Assembly (NCBI GenBank): GCA_938045615.1
Contig: CALIBC010000053.1
Span: forward strand, 1-10,664
Reading direction: 5' to 3'
Length of the DNA: 10,664 nt
DNA from: an uncultured Clostridia bacterium
Lineage (GTDB): Bacteria; Bacillota; Clostridia; Peptostreptococcales; Anaerovoracaceae
The position numbers and the translations under genes are program-made. Positions 1 through 9,304 of the stretch are shown in pieces. The number at the start of each line of letters is the position of its first letter. The stretch's first letter is position 1. The notes under the pieces were generated by a model. That model made no database searches. It worked only from the letters and a program-made list of their open reading frames with translations, and had not been told where the DNA came from.

Positions 1-538
1 AGATAACCACTGCCATTGGAATACTGTAATAGAACATGATTGCGATAATCGTGATAATCGTAACGATAGAAATTAATAACTGTGGGAAACTCTGTGAAAT
101 CATCTGCCGCATTGCATCGATATCATTCGTATAGTGAGACATGATATCACCATGCGGATGCGTATCAAAATAACGAATTGGCAATTTCTGCATATGTGTA
201 AATACTTCTTTACGTATCTTATGTAGAACGCCTTGTGTGAAGAATGCCATTAACTGCGTATATGCAATACCGATAATTAATGCGACGAAATAAACCATCG
301 CTAGAGTTCCAACTAGTTCAACTATATGTGGCTTTGTGACTTCCCAAGTCCAACCTTGTTCCCAAGCCTGCTGTAATACAGCGACAACATTCTGTTGGAA
401 AATAGATGGCAAAGCGCCCAAAATTGCATTGGTAATAATTAATACTACAATCAGTGGAAATAGAACTGGATAGTAGGATAGTACCATCTTCATAATTCTC
501 CTGAAGGATTTTTTACGATTCGTTTGTTTCTGATTCAT
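1..538 (-). CDS. ABC exporter subunit, N-terminal part (cut by left edge)
   Basis: This is the first 179 codons of a second ABC exporter gene, read from ATG at 538 to the window edge with no stop. It starts one base after the stop of the upstream ABC gene, with a GGAGG at 550-554 inside that gene, so the two are surely co-transcribed and probably translationally coupled. Only the start of the transmembrane domain is present. Residues about 15-40 and 75-100 are hydrophobic helices, followed by a cytoplasmic stretch with the exporter-typical pattern RYFDTHPHGDIMSHYTNDID (residues 122-141), then the next hydrophobic segment from about 155. The ATP-binding domain lies outside the window. Because the neighbouring subunit has a degenerate ATP site, this one is inferred to be the partner carrying the canonical Walker B Glu of a heterodimer. 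That cannot be seen here. Substrate is unknown. Confidence 0.9.
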   Translation of the reverse strand, partial: MNQKQTNRKKSFRRIMKMVLSYYPVLFPLIVVLIITNAILGALPSIFQQNVVAVLQQAWEQGWTWEVTKPHIVELVGTLAMVYFVALIIGIAYTQLMAFFTQGVLHKIRKEVFTHMQKLPIRYFDTHPHGDIMSHYTNDIDAMRQMISQSFPQLLISIVTIITIIAIMFYYSIPMAVVI

Positions 539-539
539 A

Positions 540-2303
540 TTAACGAACACCTCCTTCTTCCACGATTTCCTCAGTACCTTGTTTATTCTGAGATAGATAT
601 ACTTCACGGTAAATTTGGTTTGTCTTTAGTAATTCTTCACTTGTGCCAATCGCATCGATCTTACCGCTATCCAATACGATGATTCGGTCCGCATCTTCTA
701 CGGATGAAGTTCTTTGGGCAATGATAATCTTTGTTGTTTCTGGGATATATTCTTTCATCGCCTTACGGATGATTGCGTCTGTCTTTGTATCTACGGCAGA
801 TGTCGAGTCATCCATAATCAAAATCTTTGGTTGTTTCAAGAGTGCTCTAGCGATACAGAGTCTTTGTTTCTGACCGCCAGAAACGTTTGTTCCGCCCTGT
901 TCAATCCAAGTATCATAACCATCTGGCATCTGCTCTATAAACTCATCTGCGCAAGCCAAATGACATACATGCTTCACTTCTTCTAATGTTGCATCCTTAT
1001 TACCCCACCGGATATTATCCGCAATTGTACCGGAGAATAACACATTCTTCTGCAATACCATCGCAACGGAATCACGTAATGTCACAAGATCATAGTCTCT
1101 AACATCTTCTTTGCCAACACGTACTGTACCTTCGGTAACATCGTAGAGACGAGGAATCAACTGTACAAAAGAAGACTTTGCTGAACCCGTTCCACCAATG
1201 ATACCGATGGTTTCACCAGACTTAATATGTACATCAATATCTTCTAGAACTGGTCTTTCTGCAGCTCGAGAATATTTGAAACGAACATGATCAAAATCAA
1301 TCGAGCCATCCTTCACTTCTGTAATCGCATTTTCTTTCGAAGTAATCGAACTCTTTTCATTTAACACTTCAACGATACGCTTGCATGATTCTTCAGAGAA
1401 AGTAATCATCACAAACACCATCGATAACATCATCAAGGAAACCATAATTTGGAATCCATAAGTCATCAAAGTAGATAGCTGTCCTACGTCTAAACTTGTC
1501 CCATTTGTCTTGATAATCATTTCAGAGCCAAACATCAATACAAATAACATAACCGCATAAATACTTATCTGCATTAACGGATTATTCAAAGCGATAATCT
1601 GCTCTGCACGTGTAAACATTTTACGAATATCATTTGATGTTTCGTCAAATTTATTGATTTCATAATCTTCACGTACAAAGGATTTCACAACACGAATACC
1701 CTTTACGTTTTCTTCTACAATACGTGTAATCTTATCAAAGAGAGGGAATCCCTTCTTAAATACTGGCATAACTGTTCTAACGATCAAATATAGCCCAATT
1801 CCTAAGAATGGAATAATGATTAAGAAGATTACTGCCATTGATCCACCCATAATATATGCCATTGTAAAGGAGAATATTAAGTTTAATGGGGCACGTACAG
1901 CGGTACGAATAATCATCATGAATGCCATTTGCACATTTTGAATATCTGTTGTTAATCGAGTAACTAATGAGGCAGATGAGAATTTATCAATATTTGAAAA
2001 GGAAAATTTCTGGATATTAGTAAAAATATCATAACGTAAGTTGCGTGCAAATCCTGTACTAGCCTCTGCACAATAGATACCTGCTAAATATCCACATAAT
2101 AGTGAAAGTAGTGATAAAACAACTAACTTCCATGCATATCCTAAAATTACTGATAAATCACAACCAGCTTTAATATCATTGATTAATAATGAAATTAAAA
2201 ATGGAATCAACGCTTCAATGATGACTTCACCAACCACAAACGTTGGTGTCAGTATTGTCGCTAATTTAAACTCACGAATACTTTTCATTAATTGTTTAAC
2301 CAT
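540..2303 (-). CDS. ABC exporter half-transporter with degenerate ATPase site
   Basis: A 587-residue ABC exporter subunit with a six-helix membrane domain (about residues 13-305) fused to an ATP-binding domain (about 335-570). It is predicted to sit in the cytoplasmic membrane and pair with the next gene's product to export an unknown substrate. The Walker A region is at 370-378 (GGTGSAKSS, with Ala where the last consensus Gly normally sits), the Q-loop Gln at 418, the signature VSGGQKQR at 474-481 and Walker B ILIMDD at 494-499. Asp499 replaces the catalytic Glu, and Gln530 replaces the switch His (IIIAQR). That pairing is known from one subunit of heterodimeric exporters such as TM287/288, where only one site hydrolyses ATP efficiently. 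The start is set by AGGAGGT at 2308-2314, four bases before the ATG; the next Met (codon 6) is too far from it. The gene follows a strong terminator, so it begins its own operon. Confidence 0.95.
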   Translation of the reverse strand: MVKQLMKSIREFKLATILTPTFVVGEVIIEALIPFLISLLINDIKAGCDLSVILGYAWKLVVLSLLSLLCGYLAGIYCAEASTGFARNLRYDIFTNIQKFSFSNIDKFSSASLVTRLTTDIQNVQMAFMMIIRTAVRAPLNLIFSFTMAYIMGGSMAVIFLIIIPFLGIGLYLIVRTVMPVFKKGFPLFDKITRIVEENVKGIRVVKSFVREDYEINKFDETSNDIRKMFTRAEQIIALNNPLMQISIYAVMLFVLMFGSEMIIKTNGTSLDVGQLSTLMTYGFQIMVSLMMLSMVFVMITFSEESCKRIVEVLNEKSSITSKENAITEVKDGSIDFDHVRFKYSRAAERPVLEDIDVHIKSGETIGIIGGTGSAKSSFVQLIPRLYDVTEGTVRVGKEDVRDYDLVTLRDSVAMVLQKNVLFSGTIADNIRWGNKDATLEEVKHVCHLACADEFIEQMPDGYDTWIEQGGTNVSGGQKQRLCIARALLKQPKILIMDDSTSAVDTKTDAIIRKAMKEYIPETTKIIIAQRTSSVEDADRIIVLDSGKIDAIGTSEELLKTNQIYREVYLSQNKQGTEEIVEEGGVR

Positions 2304-2307
2304 CGCT

Positions 2308-2314
2308 ACCTCCT
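2308..2314 (-). promoter_or_regulatory. Ribosome-binding site of the ABC exporter operon
   Basis: AGGAGGT on the minus strand, ending four bases before the ATG at 2303. It is a near-perfect match to the 16S 3' end in this same window and fixes the start codon. Confidence 0.85.
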
Positions 2315-2329
2315 GAAATGTACTTGACT

Positions 2330-2359
2330 ATTTTACACTAAATTTTAAAAAAACATTAA
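2330..2359 (-). promoter_or_regulatory. Possible promoter of the ABC exporter operon
   Basis: A TAAAAT -10-like hexamer (2330-2335) lies 18 bases downstream of a weak TTAATG -35-like hexamer (2354-2359). It falls between the upstream terminator and the ribosome-binding site and would give a leader of about 20 nt. The -35 match is poor. The main argument is that a promoter is needed here, because the terminator directly upstream isolates the operon. Confidence 0.35.
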
Positions 2360-2384
2360 GGAAAGATTTTCCATCTTTCCTTAA
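2347..2384 (-). terminator. Strong intrinsic terminator of the VanY-like gene
   Basis: A perfect 12-bp stem (2373-2384 with 2356-2367), a 5-nt GGAAA loop, then TG and seven Ts on the minus strand. The stem starts inside the stop codon of the VanY-like gene. It separates that gene from the ABC exporter operon. Confidence 0.92.
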
Positions 2385-3181
2385 TCATTCACTTTATAAT
2401 ACTCTTCTAATGTTAAGCCTGAATCATAAACTTTCTTTGCTTCTTCGGCACCAATATATCTAAAACTCCAAGGATTATATGCGATACTCGTTATCGATTC
2501 TTTTCCACGTGGGAATCGAAGTATATATCCTGCTAATTTAACTATTGTTAATGTAAATTCAAATGAGTCATCAATATCATGATCACGATTGTCATCAGAT
2601 AAGTCAACCGCTAATCCAAGTTGATGTTCACAAGCACCCGGAATCGCATCATATGTGTCTGCTAAAGCTTTCCCGTCTGTACTTACATATGTATTATAGA
2701 GATCTAATTGTTGTGCATAAGAACGATATCCACTAACTAAATATAAGTTAACTCCATCCTTAAGTGCTGCTGTAAACATCTTTGCTAATTCAGACGCCGC
2801 TTCACTTCTAAGATACTGTGTCCCATTTGAACTTACATTAACTGCTGTTAAATCAGATGGCACATATGTAGAATCAATCGGATGACTCTTATTTGTTATC
2901 TTCTGAATTGAAGTAATTGTCGTTGTATCAATAGTTGGTACGGCTGTAGGCTCAGGAGTCGAAGAAGGAGTTGGTGTAGGACTAGGACTTGGCGTAGTTT
3001 CTACAGAACTATTCTGATTCGTCTGTATAGCGGATAAACAATCTTGGCAATCTTTTTCCGATAATGTGCGTGGTGTAAAAAACATTAACTTGATTAATAA
3101 AATAAATAAAACACCAAATAAAATCGAAAAAACACCAATCAGTATGCGGATTCGTGATTGATATTTATCTGTACTTTTCAT
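2381..3181 (-). CDS. Membrane-anchored VanY/M15-like protein, probable pseudoenzyme
   Basis: A 266-residue protein with a short basic cytoplasmic start, one membrane helix (about residues 12-35), a Pro/Thr/Ser-rich linker (about 60-85) and an external domain (about 95-266) resembling VanY-type D,D-carboxypeptidases, which trim the D-Ala end of peptidoglycan stem peptides. Family landmarks are SGYRSY (150-155), EHQLGLAVD (185-193, supplying a zinc-ligand His186 and Asp193) and RFPRGKESIT (222-231). The motif that normally reads EPWHxRY(V/I)G reads NPWSFRYIG, with Asn236 for the catalytic Glu and Ser239 for the third zinc ligand His. The Ser in SEHxxG is also Cys184. Activity is therefore doubtful, and it may be a binding or regulatory protein. 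The start at 3181 is chosen because an extended -10 box ends eight bases before it. A longer start at 3208 (9 extra residues) also lacks a ribosome-binding site. The 5S terminator lies just upstream. Confidence 0.9.
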   Translation of the reverse strand: MKSTDKYQSRIRILIGVFSILFGVLFILLIKLMFFTPRTLSEKDCQDCLSAIQTNQNSSVETTPSPSPTPTPSSTPEPTAVPTIDTTTITSIQKITNKSHPIDSTYVPSDLTAVNVSSNGTQYLRSEAASELAKMFTAALKDGVNLYLVSGYRSYAQQLDLYNTYVSTDGKALADTYDAIPGACEHQLGLAVDLSDDNRDHDIDDSFEFTLTIVKLAGYILRFPRGKESITSIAYNPWSFRYIGAEEAKKVYDSGLTLEEYYKVND

Positions 3182-3188
3182 GGATAAT

Positions 3189-3197
3189 ATTATAACA
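3189..3197 (-). promoter_or_regulatory. Extended -10 promoter of the VanY-like gene (leaderless?)
   Basis: TGTTATAAT on the minus strand: a perfect -10 hexamer (3189-3194) with the upstream TG of an extended -10. The sequence at -35 distance (about ATACTT) is poor, as is common for extended -10 promoters. Seven bases separate the hexamer from the ATG at 3181, so transcription should begin at or next to the A of the start codon. No Shine-Dalgarno sequence is present. Confidence 0.65.
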
Positions 3198-3217
3198 TCT
3201 AAACCCATAAAAAGTAT

Positions 3218-3251
3218 AAAAAAAGGGAGAGCGATGGAAAACCATGCTCTC
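3218..3251 (-). terminator. rrn: Intrinsic terminator of the rRNA operon
   Basis: On the minus strand GAGAGCATGG (3242-3251) pairs with CCATCGCTCTC (3227-3237) across a TTTT loop, with one bulged C. CC and seven Ts follow. It lies about six bases past the 5S 3' end and closes the rRNA operon. Confidence 0.92.
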
Positions 3252-3256
3252 GATGA

Positions 3257-3360
3257 CCCGGCAACGTGCTAGATTTGCTTGCGCTATTTTCGCCGCTACA
3301 GTGCTTAACTTCTGTGTTCGGGATGGGTACAGGTGTGGCCACTGCGCCATCATCACCGGA
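3257..3360 (-). rRNA. rrf: 5S ribosomal RNA
   Basis: This is the third rRNA of the operon, part of the 50S subunit central protuberance. The conserved core is clear (CCCATCCCGAACACAGAAGT, then TTAAGC). The ends form helix I: CCGGTGA at 3353-3359 pairs with TTGCCGG at 3258-3264. The predicted length is about 104 nt, against roughly 115-120 nt usual in Bacillus-type 5S. The loss is in the helix IV arm, which here is only a short AGC-GCAA-GC type hairpin. Short 5S rRNAs are known in Mollicutes, so this agrees with an Erysipelotrichia-like host. Ends are good to a few bases. Confidence 0.93.
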
Positions 3361-3380
3361 TCTTTCTTCTTTCAGGTCTT

Positions 3381-3428
3381 CTGTTCCCTGAAAACTAAAT
3401 AACAGTTTCTGACTTCGTCTTTTTCAAA
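3381..3428 (-). other. 23S-5S spacer with right arm of the 23S processing stalk
   Basis: Within the roughly 90-nt 23S-5S spacer, positions 3381-3405 are complementary over 25 bases (counting G-U pairs) to 6460-6484 in the 16S-23S spacer. A second block, GAAAAAGAC at 3417-3425, pairs with GTCTTTTTC at about 6434-6442, closer to the mature 23S. Together they would form the long helix that brings the 23S ends together for RNase III-type cleavage. No tRNA gene is present in this spacer. Confidence 0.8.
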
Positions 3429-3451
3429 CAGTCGTGTGTGCGTTCTCTCGT

Positions 3452-6350
<2,899 letters not shown>

Positions 6351-6430
6351 ACTTATATACGTTTATGCTTTACGAGAACTGTTAACTATTTCGTTTTAGA
6401 CTTTCTTAGTTAATCTTGTTATCACAACTT

Positions 6431-6484
6431 TTCGAAAAAGACCTATCTATTGTCTTCTTCTGTTATTCAGTTTTCAAAGAACAG
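6431..6484 (-). other. Left arm of the 23S rRNA processing stalk
   Basis: Positions 6460-6484 on the minus strand begin CTGTTCTTTGAAAACTGAAT and are complementary to 3381-3405 beyond the far end of 23S, across all 25 bases if three G-U pairs are allowed. A further GTCTTTTTC at 6434-6442 pairs with 3417-3425. Such flanking helices are the known substrates of RNase III and Mini-III in Firmicutes 23S maturation. Confidence 0.8.
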
Positions 6485-6510
6485 TTGCTTCCTTCTGAGT
6501 TACCTCTTTC

Positions 6511-6533
6511 GAGATCCCTCAAAACTAAACAGG
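6511..6533 (-). other. 3' arm of the 16S rRNA processing stalk
   Basis: On the minus strand this reads CCTGTTTAGTTTTGA, then GGGATCTC. It is complementary to the 16S leader segment 8176-8198 over 23 nt, with one G-G mismatch and three G-U pairs. It starts about 45 nt past the mature 16S 3' end. Confidence 0.8.
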
Positions 6534-6577
6534 GAATAAAACTTCTTAAACAACTTTTTACTTCACATCTTTCTCCT

Positions 6578-8105
<1,528 letters not shown>

Positions 8106-8122
8106 ATTGACTCTTTTATTTT

Positions 8123-8141
8123 ACGAAGTCTTTTCCTTCGT
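8123..8141 (-). other. Leader hairpin just before 16S
   Basis: ACGAAG and CTTCGT form a 6-bp stem with a 7-nt loop in the pre-rRNA, between the 5' arm of the 16S stalk and the mature 16S 5' end. Its role is unknown. It may help fold or process the leader. Confidence 0.5.
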
Positions 8142-8175
8142 ATCCTTTTGCTTGACGTTGTTTTTGTGTCTTATT

Positions 8176-8198
8176 CCTGTTCAGTTTTCAAAGATCTC
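8176..8198 (-). other. 5' arm of the 16S rRNA processing stalk / boxA-like leader element
   Basis: On the minus strand GAGATC, TTTG, then AAAACTGAACAGG. It pairs with 6511-6533 after 16S over 23 nt with a single mismatch. It also resembles the TTTGAAAACTGAA element repeated at 6460-6484 before 23S, which contains a boxA-like core. The same stretch may therefore serve both antitermination and processing; the first role is inference. Confidence 0.75.
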
Positions 8199-8203
8199 TG
8201 CTT

Positions 8204-8219
8204 CTCTCCTTCCGAAGAG
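8204..8219 (-). other. GNRA-capped hairpin at the start of the rRNA leader
   Basis: CTCTTC and GGAGAG form a 6-bp stem (one U-G pair) closed by a GGAA tetraloop, starting a few bases after the predicted transcription start. It may protect the 5' end of the transcript; this is inference. Confidence 0.5.
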
Positions 8220-8228
8220 TGCTGTATT

Positions 8229-8257
8229 AATATACCAAGTATCTATCCCTGTGTCAA
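8229..8257 (-). promoter_or_regulatory. rRNA operon promoter (TTGACA-17-TATATT)
   Basis: A perfect -35 TTGACA (8252-8257), a 17-base spacer and a TATATT -10 (8229-8234) on the minus strand. The DNA upstream (about 8260-8285) is A/T-rich like an UP element. Transcription would start near 8222, about 117 nt before mature 16S. I see one such promoter, not a tandem pair. Confidence 0.85.
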
Positions 8258-8280
8258 TTACTTTTATGACTTTTTTTGAG

Positions 8281-8306
8281 AAAAATTTGGAAAGTTTGCC
8301 AAACCT
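8281..8306 (-). terminator. Probable terminator after the lipoprotein gene
   Basis: On the minus strand GGTTTGG and CCAAATT can pair (inner five pairs canonical, outer two G-U) around an 8-nt loop, followed by a run of Ts. It begins about 10 bases past the lipoprotein stop, just upstream of the rRNA promoter. The stem is weak, so termination may be partial. Confidence 0.5.
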
Positions 8307-8316
8307 AATTCAAACC

Positions 8317-9033
8317 TTATTCTTTCTCAATATTCTGATGTGAACTCATCTTTAAATAAAGCTGATAGTACTTGTCAATACACTCTTTATTAAACGGTTC
8401 TTTCTCCTCTTCCATATCTGTAATTAACTTATCCAATTGTGCTTCAACGATATCCATAACATCCTCTGAATAATTCATTTTTTTCGCATGTTCAAAATAT
8501 TCGTTTTCATCAAGAACTTGATAAGTGCGATCTGGATAGAGCTTTACATCTAAATCATAATCATCCAAGATACCTACATGGAAATCTACAACTCTACCAT
8601 TCTTAACCGCCATAACATCAGGAATGTATAAAGATTTTCCTCCCTGTTGGTTTTCGAGATATGTTACATCAATAAACTCTTCAACCTTTTCGCGATACCG
8701 TGTAAATTCTTCTTCTGTCTTGTAGAACTTTCTACTTACGTCTACATAGTAAACTGTAACCCCCGCATCCTTAGCAGCTTGATTTAATACCGCAAATGCT
8801 TTTTGACTATAGCGTGAGTCAGGTTTTGCAAATACCATTACACCTGAATATTTATTTTCAAAGAATGTAATAGCGGATGGTAATGAAATCTCCTTAATGG
8901 ATGGTTCCTTGTCTGTAATCTCAGTAAATTGTGAGATACTGCCATCTGTTACATAGTCTAATTTATATTGTTCCTTCGGTGTGCAGCCAAGCATAAATAC
9001 ACATAGAACAATCATCATTAACTTCTTCATCAT
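8317..9033 (-). CDS. Lipoprotein with thioredoxin-like domain lacking the CxxC cysteines
   Basis: A 238-residue predicted lipoprotein with a Lys-containing start, a hydrophobic core and the lipobox MLGC, giving lipid-modified Cys17 on the outer face of the membrane. Residues about 50-155 have the layout of a thioredoxin fold: a strand VMVFAKPDSRYSQKAF (65-80), a helix, a strand VTVYYVDV, and the cis-Pro strand IPDVMAVKNGRVV (137-149). At the place of the redox CxxC it has Ser73-Arg-Tyr-Ser76, so it should not do disulphide chemistry. The C-terminal 60 residues are charged and probably helical, and I do not recognise them. The ribosome-binding site AAGGAGG (9040-9046) is 6 bases from the first ATG and 9 from the adjacent second, so the start may be one codon shorter. 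There is no clear promoter of its own; it follows the 6S RNA terminator. Function is unknown; a binding or chaperone role is possible. Confidence 0.88.
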   Translation of the reverse strand: MMKKLMMIVLCVFMLGCTPKEQYKLDYVTDGSISQFTEITDKEPSIKEISLPSAITFFENKYSGVMVFAKPDSRYSQKAFAVLNQAAKDAGVTVYYVDVSRKFYKTEEEFTRYREKVEEFIDVTYLENQQGGKSLYIPDVMAVKNGRVVDFHVGILDDYDLDVKLYPDRTYQVLDENEYFEHAKKMNYSEDVMDIVEAQLDKLITDMEEEKEPFNKECIDKYYQLYLKMSSHQNIEKE

Positions 9034-9039
9034 TGAATT

Positions 9040-9046
9040 CCTCCTT
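9040..9046 (-). promoter_or_regulatory. Ribosome-binding site of the lipoprotein gene
   Basis: AAGGAGG on the minus strand. It supports either of two adjacent ATG codons (9033 or 9030), at spacings of 6 and 9 bases. Confidence 0.8.
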
Positions 9047-9064
9047 CAACACCATCATTTTATC

Positions 9065-9087
9065 AAAAAGTCGGTATAATACCGACT
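9065..9087 (-). terminator. Intrinsic terminator of the 6S RNA
   Basis: A palindrome AGTCGGTAT-T-ATACCGACT (9069-9087) followed by a T run on the minus strand. It stands between the 6S RNA and the lipoprotein gene. Its 5' half can alternatively pair with the 5' end of the RNA as the outermost closing stem. Confidence 0.88.
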
Positions 9088-9250
9088 CAAACAAATATTA
9101 AGACCGAAGGTAGATATAGTTCCCTCTTCTGTCGAGGTGGGTGTCCTTGGTAAAACTTCTGGATCCTCGCTCGTAACGAGTTTTCACTCCATCTTACGCA
9201 ATCAGAACTCCCTTATATCATATTGTAGGAAAAATATGTTTCCTCCGGCA
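9065..9250 (-). ncRNA. ssrS: Probable 6S RNA
   Basis: About 185 nt between aspS and the lipoprotein gene, with its own promoter and terminator and no open frame. Its ends pair as in 6S RNA, the sigma-A RNA polymerase inhibitor that mimics an open promoter. AAACATATT (9233-9241) pairs with AATATTTGTTT (9089-9099, 2-nt bulge), and TGCCGG at the 5' end pairs with TCGGTA. Next comes a bubble with about 13 unpaired 5' bases (9220-9232) facing a small ACC-TTC-GGT hairpin (9103-9111), then a bulged stem (9205-9219 with 9113-9122) and an apical part with a GAAA-capped hairpin. From memory, B. subtilis 6S-1 (bsrA) also neighbours aspS, which supports the call. The 5' GCCGGAGG can alternatively pair with CCTTCGGT (9104-9111), a possible refolding. 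A different structured RNA cannot be excluded without a covariance-model search. Confidence 0.65.
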
Positions 9251-9255
9251 CATGT

Positions 9256-9264
9256 ATTATAGCA
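9256..9264 (-). promoter_or_regulatory. Extended -10 promoter of the 6S RNA
   Basis: TGCTATAAT on the minus strand: a perfect -10 (9256-9261) with the extended TGn. No good -35 lies at 16-19 bases. Start is predicted at 9249-9251, exactly where the RNA's closing stem begins. It lies about 40 bases past the aspS stop, and no strong aspS terminator separates them. Confidence 0.7.
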
Positions 9265-9304
9265 CTAGAGGGAAATAAGAATAGTCTTGACACTTTTATT
9301 TTTC

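Larger units (their letters stand above)
6351..6577 (-). other. 16S-23S internal transcribed spacer, no tRNA
   Basis: About 227 nt between 16S and 23S. I looked for tRNA-Ile and tRNA-Ala signatures (the GGTTCGAATCC-type T arm and the TAGCTCAG-type D arm) and found none. The spacer holds two processing elements: the 3' arm of the 16S stalk (6511-6533), then the 5' arm of the 23S stalk (6431-6484). The latter contains a boxA-like TTCTTTGAAAAC, a motif common in Firmicutes spacers. Confidence 0.85.

Noticed and set aside
643..986. Open frames on the plus strand opposite the ABC exporter gene
   Set aside because: They are antisense to the conserved ATP-binding domain, with no ribosome-binding site and no recognisable protein features.
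2940..3005. Low-complexity Pro/Thr/Ser repeat in the VanY-like gene as a DNA repeat or CRISPR-like array
   Set aside because: It is in frame and encodes a flexible linker between the membrane helix and the outer domain; there is no regular repeat-spacer pattern.
3165..3356. A 63-codon minus-strand open frame spanning the 5S gene
   Set aside because: It covers the 5S rRNA and its terminator hairpin, so it cannot be a real gene.
6351..6577. tRNA genes in the 16S-23S spacer
   Set aside because: No T-arm or D-arm consensus on either strand. The structure there is explained by the processing stalk arms.
9286..9291. A perfect TTGACA on the plus strand
   Set aside because: No -10 hexamer at 16-18 bases and no plus-strand gene downstream; it falls antisense to the end of aspS.
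9065..9304. T-box or other riboswitch for the lipoprotein gene
   Set aside because: No T-box sequence (AGGGTGGNACCGCG) or recognised riboswitch core. The end-to-end pairing and own promoter fit 6S RNA better.
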